Source: Haematococcus lacustris
Lineage: Eukaryota; Chlorophyta; Chlorophyceae; Chlamydomonadales; Haematococcaceae
Direction of reading: 5' to 3'
Assembly: GCA_030144725.1 (NCBI GenBank)
Contig: JASKMD010000003.1
Coordinates: 9,188,737-9,252,736, forward strand
Length of the DNA: 64,000 nt
Each line of letters opens with the position of its first letter. Positions within the stretch are counted from its first letter, which is position 1. Positions 24,501 to 37,700 of the stretch are shown piece by piece. The notes beneath the pieces were generated by a model. It saw nothing but the letters and a program-made list of their open reading frames with translations. It was not told where the DNA came from and did not search any database. The position numbers and the translations under genes were made by a program.

Positions 24501-27500
24501 TCGACCAAACCTTCTTTCATCTAACTTCATCTTGCAGAACCCTGTGATGGTGACCTACTTCAGCTGTGTTGCACCAACTGCGCCAAGATCGCCCCATGAA
24601 AAACCTAGTGGCCAAGTTCAAGCTGTTAACGAGCATCAAGCACCTAGCTGTGGCTAAGGCGCACTGGAAGGACGACGCTGGCTGGCAGATGGCTGAGGCT
24701 ATTGACGCAGTGTACCAGGAGGCCAACAAGAATCTCCTGGATGCAGCTCAGTCTATCTCCATCAGCTTGGACGAGGCCACCACCGTGCATCAGTGCACTG
24801 CATAGCCCACCGCGTCAGCCTTGCAGCCTCCGTCATGAACAAGCCCCACAATGTGCAGCGGCTGACTAGAGCTGTGTAAAACATTAATCAGAATTTATGC
24901 AAGAGCCCAGCCAGCACCCAGGCCGGGCTGCTCCAGTGTCGATGGTGCCAGACAGGTGTTGCTGTGGTATGCAACCGCTTCCTGTCACTGGAGCATGCCA
25001 AAGAGCTGGCTGTTGTGTACGCCCATACCGGGACAAGCAGCCTAGCGATGATGACTTCCTTGAGCGCCATGCCGTCAAGGCCCGGTGCTGCATGGAAGCC
25101 ACCCTTGTCAACAGCCAACGGGTGCCAGCCTTGTACCCAGCTATCTGCCCAGCTGTCAGCATCTGTGGAAGTCATGCACAGCCAAGCTGCGCACCGTGTG
25201 GAGCTCAGCTCAACAGCAGCCAAACCAGCCGAGCAGACCACCAGGCTGTAGCGCTACCTGGCTGGCTAACCCTAGCTGGATGACATTGACGTGCGTGGGC
25301 GCTACATTTCCATGGAGGTTTATTAGTCGCCTACTTGCCGGTGCTGAGCATAGGCTAAGAAAGTGACTGAGAAAGTGATTGAGATAGTGTGACTTGACCA
25401 GTGAGTTACCCTTCCCAATTGGGGTTACAAATGAAGTGCACCTGTGGTAAGACGCTCAAAAAGAAGACAAGCCTCGAGATCAGAAAGCTGATTATATACA
25501 GAGTTATATATATATATATATACATGACGAAGGAAAACTATGAGCGTGTTCTTGCTGGACTACCCATCCTCTGCTTGCTAGACCTCTAGCCACTTCAAGC
25601 ATGTAATGGCAACTTGCAAGCCCATCGAGTCTTACCTCAAAAACGTCCAAAGGCACTATCCAAGCCGTAGTCGGCGAGCTCTGACTCAGCCAGGTCCACC
25701 AAGTCATCTGTACAGCAAGGTATGTGACAAGAGCAGAGATCACCCCTTTCCCCTTGCTGCTGCCAGTAATCCTGGAGCAGACACACCATATGCTGTAGCA
25801 GGCGATGACATTGGATGTGGTGACACCATGCAGATGAGTGCAGGGGTGGGAAGGGCTCACCTCATCATTGGGAATGAGCAGGGTGCAGTCCCTGAACTCC
25901 AGCTTCAACAGCCCTAGCCCAAGTCCGATCCTGGCAGTCAAGTGACCACGGCTGCCATCAACAGCTTGATGTGCCCACCAGCTCAACAGGTCCATGTCAA
26001 AGCTTGCAGCCCCTCTGTTTAGGGCCAGCCCTTGCCCGGCTGTGAGGCCCTGTCACTACATAGCTAGGTGGGCTCGAGGTGGTGCCCTGCATTCACCTCA
26101 GGGACTGCACCATGAAGCCAAGCGCCGTGAACAGCGATAGGGGCAAGCTAGCGGCTTCTCCCAGCGGCATGTTGGCATGCGTCAGGTTGTAGAACACGAC
26201 CTGGGAGTTGGCTGCGTATGCGCTGACAATGTTGCACCACCTGCAGGCAATCAAGCAGCAAACCACCTTCAGTACAGCTACAGCATCTCCTTGCCTCAGC
26301 CTGAGCCATAGATCTTACGCTCCCCAGTCCAGCTCAGGCCGCGGGTTGTCAGGCGTGGGCACCCCTGCAGCCACAGCATCGAGCCTAGTGAGTGTGCATC
26401 AGCATTGGCACTGCCAGGCCTGGCCACTGTGCAAGAGCTCGAGAGCAAGGAGTCCACGGTAGATCTAGCTGTGCTTGTGGGCAGGCAGGGAGGTCAGCCA
26501 TCTACCAGCAGCAGCCAAACCTTAGCCTCTAGTTAGGGGAGGTCGGATGTGGGCTGACCCACCTGCCACCACCAGCCTGTTGGTGATGGTGGCCAGCCGT
26601 CCTGCGTCTGAGCAGTCCCTGGCTGCCGCTGGGACATAGCCCTGCAGCCAGGGGCCAGGGTCAGTGGGCAGCCTGTCGCCTAGCCCAGCAAGGGCTTAGG
26701 CAGCAGGGGTCAGGAGATGCAGAGTGGAAACCATCACCTAAAGCATCCGTGCGCAGCTGCCAGCATGGGCCTAATCGAAACGGCATGCACCTGCAATGAG
26801 ATGTTGGTGAGGACGTGAACAAAGCTGATGGAGCCGTCATCCATCCCTCCAGCAGCGGCCAATGCTGCCAGCAGCTCCTCGGGCCCAGCCACCGGAGCGC
26901 TGGAGCACATCAGGTTGAAGGAAGAGGGGAGGGAGCGCCCGCATGTGAGGTTCAGGTTGCGTGCGCTGACGGCTGCAGTGGCCCAGGTGCGGTACCCCAC
27001 GCCCCCTCTGTTGATGACCATGCTGGCGTTGACCGTCCCTCTGCACAGCAGGCTGGCGTACTGGGCCAGGGAGGTGCAGGAGCTGGGCAGGCGCAGGGTG
27101 ACGTTGGTGTAGGTGATGGAGGGGGCGCCTGGGCCTGTCAGGTTCACGGGGACAAGGTAGCTGAGCGGCGCGGTGGCCCTGGGCACAGCGATGTCAGTGA
27201 CCACTGTGAGGTCCTGGAGGTCGAGAGTGCTGGCTGCAGGGTGAGGAATACAGTGGTGTCAGTGCAGTGCTGCCAGGGGCCTAACACATTGGGACTGGAG
27301 CCAGGCTCAGCCAGCTCTGGTCGGCGCCTGCTGCACCTGCCTGGCCCCAGCGACGTGCGTCCCAACAGGCTGAGGTCCAGTGTGGATGCGGGCAAGCCGG
27401 GGAGGCCTGTGATTGTCAAGATCCCGGATACGTTGCGCGGAGTGGGCGTCCAGGCCTCGCCAGGCCCCAGCGTGCAAAGGGTACGCTGCTGAGATACGCT

Positions 27501-27575
27501 GCAGTCCTGCCACGTGAATGCTTCGCATCGCAACAGCCCCCACACTAATGCAAGCAGCAGCGGCGCTTGATGCAT
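15544..27575 (-). CDS. Receptor-like protein kinase, tandem copy B (18 traced exons)
   Basis: Same gene family and exon plan as the neighbouring copies. Exons: 27575-27337, 27229-26791, 26641-26563, 26364-26319, 26240-26097, 26014-25861, 25792-25636, 23915-23786, 23455-23280, 22395-21823, about 19623-18663, 18543-18370, 18238-18153, 16782-16707, 16594-16562, 16379-16323, 16243-16047, 15784-15544. The signal peptide reads MHQAPLLLALVWG. The kinase motifs match copy A: LGAGTFGTVFQG, VAVKRL, HRDLKPDN across a splice junction, DLGLG, VGTRLYSAPEVLQ, and the C-lobe NTRPSFKELL just before the stop. Exon 12 is one codon longer than in A. Introns 7/8 and 10/11 carry transposon debris that is also present in copy C. 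Exon 7 ends with an in-frame TGA (25637-25639), as in A and unlike C, so this copy may encode only a secreted ectodomain or be a pseudogene, unless splicing avoids the codon. Confidence 0.73.
17450..17890 (+). mobile_element. hAT relic in intron 13/14 of copy B
   Basis: Homologous to the relics at 2,030-2,530 and 30,640-31,100. It contains the peptide fragment FQDKQPSNREVLERQAHVRA. It is shared by all three copies, so the insertion predates the triplication. It is too degraded to encode protein. Confidence 0.5.
19700..21822. other. Enlarged intron 10/11 of copy B (insertion shared with copy C)
   Basis: About 1.4 kb longer than in copy A and closely matching 32,850-34,740 in copy C. It includes a hairpin-less relative of the dispersed hairpin repeat at about 20,190-20,245. 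A short open segment (about 21,335-21,492, YTRNLVTNDLQTTCGIRRAI) is conserved in C at about 34,270-34,416. I do not recognise a protein family. Confidence 0.5.
24335..25275 (+). pseudogene. hAT transposase relic in intron 7/8 of copy B
   Basis: The plus-strand readings give LTSIKHLAVAKAHWKDDAGW and, further on, SISISLDEATTVHQ, typical of the N-terminal half of a hAT catalytic core with its first acidic residue. Frameshifts and stops interrupt the rest. The same relic is in copy C, with different lesions. Confidence 0.6.
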
Positions 27576-28712
27576 AGTGGGTCGCCGGCTTGCATCAGTG
27601 GCGCAACACAGCAGACGTGTACGGGTCCCCAATGGCAAGTAGAAGCGACGAGGTCGAGATTGTGAGAAGTGGGCTCTCGTCGCAATCTTTCATGCCGTAC
27701 CAACCACCATAATCTTAACTGTCTACTAATTGTTGACATTGACATTTGAACATTGTTGACGTTTACCGCGCGACACGTACATGTCATCCCAGCATGTAGT
27801 ACTTGCACCGCTGTGATCCTTTGGGGTTGGTAATCTTCATGCAACTGCAGCCCATCTACTCCATCATTTGGTGATCCCCTATGGCAGGTAGCAGCGACGA
27901 GGTCGAGATTGTCACAATCTTTCAGGCCGTACCAACCACCTTTATCTTAACTGTCTACTACTTGTTGACATTGACATTTGAACATTGTTGACAATTTTCG
28001 CGAAACACGTACAGGCTATCCCAACACTTGAAAAACACGTACAGGCTATCCCTTCACCGCTGTAATCCTTTAGTCTCGAAAGAAATGTGGGTGTTGTCCA
28101 TAGCAGTGTCCTGGATGCACTGCAGACTGCAATGCCGTGGATGATGGCATTGTCCTATAATAGCACATTCTGTGTACACCTGAATGGTGCATGCCAGCGT
28201 TCCCACATCCCAACTGAGGGTGGGTCGTGAAGCTGGAGGGCTCTGTGGTCAAGTTGGCAGGGTGTGATCTCTGCACCATGCGTAATATGAGAACGGCAAG
28301 CACGGACAGCTGTGTGCATGCTGTCTTGACGTAAGTCCTGGACCTTTGGATCTGTCTCGTTTGATGCGCATTGAGCACATAGCAGGGACGACGTTAGGGA
28401 CATGGAGGAAGCTAAGACAAGGGTAATGCACGCTGTCCTTCTGCAGCCACAGCTGCGGCTGCTGCTCTCCCTGCTGCCCCCTCACCTGTAACTGCTGCCC
28501 TGGCCCTGCCCCCAGGTGAGGTGCAGCCTCCCATCGCACACTCTACTGCTACCCCTGCTGCTGCTGCTGCCCCTGCCCCTGTGGCCCTTGCTGTTGCTGC
28601 AGCCCCCGCTGCTGCTCCGGCCCCTACTGCTGCCCCTGCTGCCCATGCCCCTGCTGCTGCCAATGCTGCTGCGTCGGGGTACCATCAAGATGACACACAA
28701 GAAGCAGTTGCG
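27576..28712. other. Intergenic region between kinase copies B and C
   Basis: Upstream sequence of B, with an internal partial duplication (27,640-27,780 resembles 27,880-28,010), then the 3' flank of C with the same Ala-rich low-complexity stretch (28,412-28,663) as between A and B. No independent gene is seen. Confidence 0.5.
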
Positions 28713-31700
28713 TTATTCGCCGTCCACGTTCTGCTGGTGCAGCTGCAGCAGCAACGCCAGCCAGGGTAGCAGTTCCTTGAAGGAGGGGCGTGTGTTGGGC
28801 TGGCGCTGCAGGCAGCAGTCCACCAAGTCCCTGAGGCCCTTCACCACAGGCTGCGCCCGGGCTGCAGCAGCGGGGTCGGGCTGGGGCCGCCAGTCGTGGT
28901 CAAACAGGTGTGGGTGGGGCGCCAGGCTCTGCAGGTGCTGCGGCTCCTGGGTGCTGTGGGAAAAGGCAGGGGCAGCCAGCAGAGGAGGATGAGACAAGGT
29001 CAGGCCAGGTCGCAAGCAGTGCATGGACAGTCGTGAGTCCACTGGGCACATCTGTGGCGCATGGAGGACGTGATCAGGCCACTGGGCACCTCAGACCAGC
29101 AGTCCACTGACAATGCTGCCAGGGGTCAAACCAGGCAATGGGCAGCCACACAATAGGGTTAGATGGCCCAAGCGGCTGATGCTGCCTGGTGGTTGCAGTT
29201 TGTTAGTCCACCCACATTTGCAGCAGGCGAGCCCATGCGGTGCAGCCGTGCAGCAGCTCCCAGGCCAGCACCCCAAAGCTGTACACGTCCCCAGCTGGGC
29301 TGGTGCGGCCCTGCAGCACCTCTGGCGCACTGTACAGCCGTGTGCCCACACGTTCGCCGCTGAGGTGTGAGTGCCCTCCCCTCATGATGGCGCCCAGGCC
29401 CAGGTCAGCCACCTGGGAGAAAGCCAGGCTGCTGAGGGTGGGTTGGCAGCAGGGGTCGGCACACCAGGAGCATGCACTGCATAAGCTGGTCTGACATGCT
29501 GCTGCTGTTGCTGTCGGGTCCCTCTTGCGGGCTGTGGCCCTCACCTTGGCCACCACGCCCTGAGGGGTGGTCTGCAGCAGCACGTTGTCAGGCTTCAAGT
29601 CCTGCAGCCACGCAGGCATGGGAGTGGGCAGGCCAGCAAACATGAGGAGAGAGCTGAGGTGTGCACGGCTGGTCAGCAACCCTGGGCGGCGCTGCTGCCA
29701 GGACATGGCTGGAGGGGTGCAGGCAGCACAGGGCCTAGGAGTAAGCATGGTGCCAGGTGCAGGCCATGGTGAGGCCACCCACCCTGTGGAGGATGTTGCA
29801 GCTGTGGAGGTAGGCCTGCAGCCAGGGTCGACAAGGGCAGGTGCAGGTGCTGGCAGGTGAGCTGGGTTGAGGCAGGGACACCATGCCAAGGTTGGTGACA
29901 TTAGGCAGCTGCCCCCTTGCAACTTACCATGGCCTCTGCAATGTCGCGTAGCATGGTCAAGATCTGGCCCAACTGGGGCAACTGGTGCTGCTCATCCCAC
30001 AGCCTGCATCCACACAGGGACGGAGAGGGAGGCCTTGTAGTGCTGGGTGGATCTATGCTCATGGCCTGGATCTTCACAGGTGCCCGGATTGGGAAAGCAG
30101 TGTTCACATATTACTGCTACTGCGGGTCGCAAGACAGCTCGCCCCAGGCTCAGCAGTTAAAGGTGAGGCTGAACCTGAGAACGCATGCTGGGTGCAGTTC
30201 ACTCTTCACGGTCCCCTTTGCCATGAATATCTAGCTGCACCACACAGTGGGCAAAGCCCGGGCTGTAGGTCGTGCTGTAGTCTTCATGATTTGCAAGGCC
30301 CGGGTTCAAGCAGTAAAAGCAGCGTGTTGCAGCACCTTTGCCCCTGCACCTGCCAGGGTAGGGGTTTGGAATGTCAGCACCTCCCTCATCAGCTTAGCGG
30401 GCAACCCTAGATCAGCCTACAGCAGCCTCTGCCTACAGCAGCAGCCCAGCCTACGACACGCAGTATACAACACAGTAACAACATTGTTCAAGCTGTCTTG
30501 TTTGCTTGCGTGAGTTGCATTGACACGTTATCATGGACACAGTAAGTAAGTACACCTCAAGCCCTTATGTACACCGATTCCTCCCCCTTACCCCATCCAT
30601 TGGACTTTCCTGACCTAACAGCCTTTGCCAATGTGGTAGGACCTGTCTGCTGCTTGGTGGCCACTGGTGTGGAACAGCAGTGTGGCCAGGCTGCTAGATG
30701 GGAACAACAGTGACAGCAATGAGGGGGAGGAGGTTCGAGGTTTGAGGTTAGAGGTTGACAGCAGGCAGGCAGCCGCAGACAGGAAGACATGTTTTGAGGC
30801 TATTAGCCAGGCAGTGGGCTGGTACAGTTGCATGCCATCCCCCAAAGGGGGCACTGGGCTGCTCCAGTGCTTTCCAGCAGCGCCTACATGCTGCCGAGAA
30901 TCAGGCAGCAGCTACAGTTGCTGTGGTGCATGACCTAAGCAGGCGCTTCCAGGACAAGCAGCCTAGCAACAGAGAAGTCCTTGAGCGCCAGGCCCATGTC
31001 AGGGCCTGCATTGTCAAGGCCTGCGGGTGCCAACCTTGCTGGAACATGCTGCCGAGCATCAGCTTTGCTGCAGCACACAACAACTACAGACTCCACTGAA
31101 ACTCCACCTGATGTGCCTGCCTGTGTCTTTAGCATGAGTGGCTGAATGATGCTGCTGGCTTCCTTTTAACTACGCTGACAGGCCCAGTTGGGCAGATGTC
31201 ATAAGACAGCTTCAGTCTGGGCCAGTTGTGGTCTGGGCCATGTCACTTTCAGCTGTGAAGTGGGCATGAGGGCAACTAAAACAAACACTGCTGCCCACCA
31301 CTCACCTTCTTATCTCGATGGCTTGTAGCAGGCTGCCATGCTCGCACAGCTCACTGACCAGGTACAGAGCGTGATCAGTGACACCCTGACCCTGCAGGGG
31401 GCGGCAGCGGGCAGCAGGCAGCCAGCCCAGGCTGCGGGTCAGCAAGCTCCATGGGTGACAGCAGCAGGAGTGGATGAGTGTGACTCCCACCTGGCTCGGC
31501 CATCCAGGCAGCATGGGACTTGCCTGGCTGCTGCTGCTGCTGGTGTCCAAGGTGGTGAGGTAGTAGGCGTAGGTGGCCACCAGGTGGGGGTGCGCCAGCC
31601 GTGTGTTCAGCTCAGCCTCCCTCAGCACCTGCTGCCGCTGGCCAGTGATACGCAGATCGCCCGCCAGGCCAGAGAACACCAGCCGCTTCACAGCGACCTG

Positions 31701-34700
31701 CACATACAGCTCCTGATCAATGTCCAGGGGTGGAAGTGCAGACAGGCTGGCAGCAAGGCGTGCCAAGTGGCATGTCCAGTGCAGAGGTGTTGCATCCAGT
31801 CCAGCAGGCCCCTCACCTGCATGCCCCGCCAGGTGCCCTGGAACACTGTGCCAAAGGTGCCGGCCCCCAGCCGCGTCCCCAGCCTCAGCTCCTGCTCCAC
31901 CTCTGCTTGGCCCAGCACCACACTCAGGCTGGAGCAGTGGATGCTTGGCGCAGCAGCTGGCAGGGCTGCGCTCTTAGCCTCCACTGCAGCTGCAGTGTGG
32001 GCTGTGCTCCCTGCTGTGCTTTGGTGAATGCAGCCCTCTTCACCAGGCTCCCCTCCCGGGGTCGGTGCAGCGAAGCCAGGTGGATGGCCCACTGGCTGGT
32101 CAGCAGCACTGGCCATCAGGACGAGGCCGACTGCCCAATCGGCCGCACTGCAATGAGGCAGCAACGAGGTGTGGCTGCTGCCCCCCTTGCTGCTGCTGTG
32201 GCTCCACCCACCAGGCAGGGGATCAGAGGAGGCTGGTGGCAGTGCGGGCCAAGGTACATTGGTTGGGTCTGCAGCACTGCTCAGTCCTGCCCTGTATTTA
32301 TAGAGTGACGCAGCGGCCCTGGCTCGCAGCCACATGACAGCCACACAGCACAGCAGCAGGATGGCGGTGGCTGCGCCCACTGCTGCACCAACCACGCTGG
32401 AGGTGTTTGAGCTGTGGGAGCCTGCACTGAGGCTGAAGCTAGGGCTGGGAGATGGGGCAGGGGCTGTGGGGCTGGTGCTGCTGTCATGAGGGGCAGGGCT
32501 GAGGGTGGGGGGCCTGCTGTGCTGTCCAGCTGGGGCCGGGTGAGGCTGGTCTGCTGCCGGATACTCAGGCCTTGGAGGTGGTGGGGCTAGCGCAGGGGCA
32601 GGGGGTGGCGGGAGGGGCAGGGGCAGCAGGAGGGGGCCGTCAGGCTGGACCACGGTGGTCAGGCCAGTAATGGTACTTTGTGGGATGACGCTGCCATCAT
32701 TCTGCACCCAGGGCTGGCCCCAACTGTTGGTGCGGGTGTAGGCGCCCAGAGTGACGTCCAGGCCACGGATGCCAAACCTGGATGGAGGCAGCAGGACACC
32801 AAGGGTGAGCGAAGTGCTGAGCTCAATGCTGGGCAATGACAGGTGCACGGGTGATTGCAGCCATTGGATTGGGCTTCACCGTGAAGGCAGCAGCCCGGAG
32901 AAGAGGTGAAGCACTGCTTGAGGTGCTGCTGCTGAGGAGTGGTTGGGGCTGAGTTAGTATAAATGATTTGGTGGGGCCTGGTGCTGCTGTGGTTGCCATG
33001 ATGCCTTGTAGGAGGGGAGGAATGTAGGGCCCATGCAAGTGTGATGGTGGCCAAAAGGTACTTGAACCCCGTGACGGGAACCCAACAAGCTACCCCGCTC
33101 TAAGCTCGTGTACTTGCCATCTAGCCTAGGTCAAGCCTGTGGGGTGCGTGGCTGCGGGTTCCCGCACGTTATATTCTCAATATGCGCTATATTGGCCAAT
33201 TGACAAGAGCGCTTGATGAAATGTCGCTTAACGGTATGTTCGTGGTGTAAGCCACCGCCGTTCCGCCAGCCGCTAGTACACTGGAAATCCCCATCGCCAA
33301 TAGAGCATTCCTACTGTTGACAGACAGCATTTCCAGTGATAGCAAATGGAGAATCGGCGAGCCCAGTAAATCATGCCGAAGTAATGGACGAGTCCAACAC
33401 GATGCGGATGTGGCCACTGAGACGAGGACCAGCCCATGAGTTCCACGTAATGAGCAAGGTTAAGGCAATTGTTGGGTACATTTGAGGTCAGCAACCCGTC
33501 CATCATACAAGGCTTAACACCTTGAGCGTAGCGCTAGTCTTGTCCATTCCCAAGTAACGAAGCCCGCGGAATAACTTGAAGATTACATGTCAGCCCAGCA
33601 TAAATGAACATACATGCCAGCATGTCACCATGTCCGTTACCGTGCTGAACCGCGTTGATCAGCTGATGAGCTAAGGACGGGTCCTTCAGTGAAACGCAAT
33701 GAGCGAGGTCGAGGCTGGTATACCTAGTGCAAAAGCATACCCCGCGGCACGTCATCAGTCAATGGCGGGCCAGTTATGCAAGTTGTAGATATCACATCGG
33801 CTTCAAATCTTGAACGCAACGGTAGCCTTGTCCACTCCGAACGCTCCAGCCTAGTACGTGTACAAGGTAAGCGTCAAAGCGTCTGCGACGCCTAGCTTTG
33901 GACGGCCCCTGCACTTATTCAGTAAAATTGCGGTTACGCAGCGGTTACGCAGTAAAACTCCAGCACTTTTTCAGTAAAATCGCGGTTAGGAGGCGGTTAT
34001 AGTATATACGTCAGCACTTTTTCAGTTAAATCGCGGTTAGGCAGCGGTTACAGTAAAACTTCTGCACTTTTTCAGTAAAGACTGCGGTTACGCAGCGGTT
34101 ACAGTGAAACTCCACGGAAGCCTCGCTGTCTCCGGCATCCTACAGCCACGCACACAGCCTGCTTACAGTTGTGGCGAGCATCGCAACCTCTTCGGAGCGC
34201 GAGGTCAAAGAGGTCTCGGAGCTGTTTTTTACGGGAAAGAAAAGTTACTTTCCCAGCAATGTAAAGGGATACACGCGTAATTTGGTCACGAATGACTTGC
34301 AGACGACTTGCGGGATACGCAGAGCTATTGGTGGGTCTTCACGGTTTAATGTGGCCAAGATCAGCCCTGTGCACATACGAGCTATGCGCAATCACATGAT
34401 GTTGTATTTTGCATAAACCTGTGATAGTGCATTCATGGTACAGCTGTCGGCAGGTCCAACATTTAGTACACTCGTATCAATACATGTTTATTATTGCAAC
34501 TATCAATGATAGTGGAATCTAAATGTTCTCATATTTAATCACATAACTTGTATGACGCACCACTGACCAGGAGAAGGAGGGGAAGGTCAGACCGCCAGGG
34601 GGCCAGGCAGCGGGCAGAACCTGTGGCAGCAGCGGCTGGTCTGGTCAGGGCTAGAGGCAGCACCAAGCACACTGAGCAAGAGCAGCAGAGCGGGCAGCTA

Positions 34701-37700
34701 GGCAGTCAGCCAGCTAGGAAGCGCCCTCCTGACCAGGCACACCTGCTGTCCTGCCAGCTGGGCGCGCAGCAGGTCCAGGGTGTCAGGCCGCAGGTTCACC
34801 CGGGTGCTGCCGCCCTGAGCCACCTCACGGATGGCCCGCAGCTCCAGGTCAGGCAGCAGCAGCGTCACGTTCACCAGCACCAAGGGGGCACTGGCCAGGG
34901 GTGGCTGATCAGAGGGGCTGGTGCGGGGTGTGGCAAAGAACCACAGCAGGCTGGTGAGGCCACCCAGGGCGTCTGCCAGCTCAGGGGTGCAGAGGGGCGG
35001 CAGGGGGGACACAGCGGTCAGGTCAGGCAGCCCAGTTGCCCGCCACACGGCCCTGCTGCTTGCCTCAGGGCTGGACGTGTTGCTGCCACCAGGTGCTGAG
35101 TCAGGATTGGTGCAGGCAACGCCCTGCTGCTGGGCAACCACCCCGCAGACCAGGCTCGACAGCAGGGGGGCGGCATTGGCCAGCACCAGGTTGCTGAGGG
35201 TGAGCTGTGTGTCAGGGCCATCCAGCGCCAGGAGGGAGGGAGCACCTGCCAGGTCCATCATCAGCGTCTGGGGCAGGGCGGGGTGCCCAGTGAACACCAC
35301 ACGGCCGCGCATGGTCTGCGGGTGGAGGCGACGGAACAGGGCAGTAAAGGTATGGTGGAGTCAGGAGGAGGACAGCAGTGCGAGACCACCTGCTGCTCAA
35401 ACTGTTTTGTGTCGTGCATTGTGTTTAGCAGACATCATTCGGTTTTGAGAAGGTGCACAAAGGTTTTTGGTGAAGTACTGCTCACCAGGTTCGCTGTCAT
35501 CACCTCCGGCAAGGCCGCCCTCACACTGTACTTGAGCTGAGCTATCCTCCAGGGGCGCTGTATCCAGGGAACAAGATTAATAGCTACCAACTCTACCACA
35601 GAATCCACAACCTGGCCCATCTTGAACAAGCTAGCGCCCAGGCCATTGAGGCGCAGCGCACCTGCACACCAGGCCAGACCCACAACCTGGTTGCATGCCT
35701 CCTGAACTGGCCATAGCAGCTCTCCTGTGATGCCTCTGCTGGAAGACCAGGCAAGCGGGCTCCCTCAACATCCTGAACTCCTGGAACACACACGTAGAGA
35801 TGCAGGCCGGGCCAGGCCAGGCAATGCCATGCCAGGCAGCACCATGCAAGCGCAGAAGGTGCCAGCGCTGCAGCAGGGCCAGCTGCCAGCATGGAAGGCA
35901 GAGCTACAACAACTGCATCACACTGAGAAAGGCGGGGGAGCATGGGCAGGTGTCAGGGCTGTGACAACGGTGACAACCCAGGCCCCTTTACCTGTGTCGT
36001 GCACCAGCAGGGGGGCTGAGGGCAGCTGGGCCTCCACACTGACCAGCTGCACGTTGCTCCATAAGAAAGTTTGTCGGAGGGGACGCAGCTCCTTGACTAG
36101 GGACGACGCTGAGAGGTTAGCCTGCAGGTGGCAGCAGGGTGGCTGGGGATTGTGCCCCTTGCGGACTGTGCTATAGAGCAATGTCCTGTAGCCGCAACTT
36201 GAGCTATGTACTGCAGCCGCAATTCAAATGAGAGCCGCAATCCCGATGGTCGATGGCAGTGCCCGCAGAGGGCATAGGGTGGTGCAGAGGGCATAGCGAT
36301 ATACACTCCAGGACGCACGGTAGCAGTGATAGGTTTCATGACACCTGGCTGACTGGCGATCACCCCAGTGAAGACCTAGGAGGAGACCTTTGCACACAAG
36401 ACCTCTATGGAGCGCTTCCATAGACTGCAATTCAACAATTCGGCTGATTGGTGGATCATCACCATCGCAATACATTTGTGATGAGAGGCGCAACATGCTC
36501 CTGGAGGTCAGCGACAAAGGAGGGCTCTCAAGCTCATTAACCAAACCCTTCTTTCATTTAACTTTATCATGCCGGACCCCGAGTTTGTTACCCAATTCAG
36601 CTGTGTGTTGCACCAACTGCGCCTGGGTCGCCCCATGACAGACCTGGTGGCCACGTTCAAGCTGATAACGAGCATCAAGCACCTAGCTGTGGCTCAGGCG
36701 CACTGGAAGGACAACGCTGGCTAGCAGATGGCTGAGGCTATTGACGCAGTGTACCAGGAGGCCAACAAGAACCTCCTAGATGCAGCTCAGTCCATCTCCA
36801 TTAGTTTGGACAGGCAGGAGGCCACCACCGTGCATCAGTGCACTGCATAGCCCACCGCGTCAGCCTTGCAGCCTCCGTCAAGAACAATCCCCATAATGTG
36901 CAACGGCTGACTAGAGCTGTGTAGAATATCAATCAGCATTGCTGCAAGAGCCCAGCCAGCACCCAGGCCGGGCTGCTCCAGTGTCGATGGCGCCAGGCAG
37001 GTGCTGGCAGCAACAGCAGTCGCTGTGGTATGCAGCCGCTTCCTGTCACTGGAGCATGCCAAAGGGCTGTACGCCCATTACTGGGACAAGCAGCCTAGCG
37101 ATGATGACTTCCTTGAGCGCCATGCCGTCAAGGCCCGGTACTGCATGGAAGCGCCCTTAAGGCGGGAATTGGGTAACATGGCAGCCATCGGTGGCTGCCA
37201 TCTCCCATCTGCCATCTCCCATTGATCCAGATCCATTCTCCCATTGATCCAGATGAAGTTATTAGCTGCAATATACGGGGAAGTCTTACTTTCCCCGTAA
37301 TGTAAAGGGATCATCCCATATAGACACTTAAGACAACCCAGTCAAAACAATCCAGCCGCAAATGTCCTGATATAACGTCTTCGCATTGTGAGCAAGTAAG
37401 TCAAGTGTAATCTGCGGCGTTCTCCATAACTGCTGTAAACATTGCTATCTTGCTTGCTGGCGAGTTTGGATGTACCGCGATTGCGTGTCACCAACTAAAC
37501 TTTCGCTCACTGACCTTTCAAGAAACACGAAAGACTGCACTTATTGGCGTCACAAAACATTCGAGTCGTATAGTCATCGTGGCAGTACGATACTCATAGA
37601 CCCAACATGTCATCATGCCCGCTCGATGCAAGTGCGCCATGTCTCCCGATTCCGCCTGCACTGATGCTTGTGCTGGTGAGCGCACGGGCCATGTGGACTG

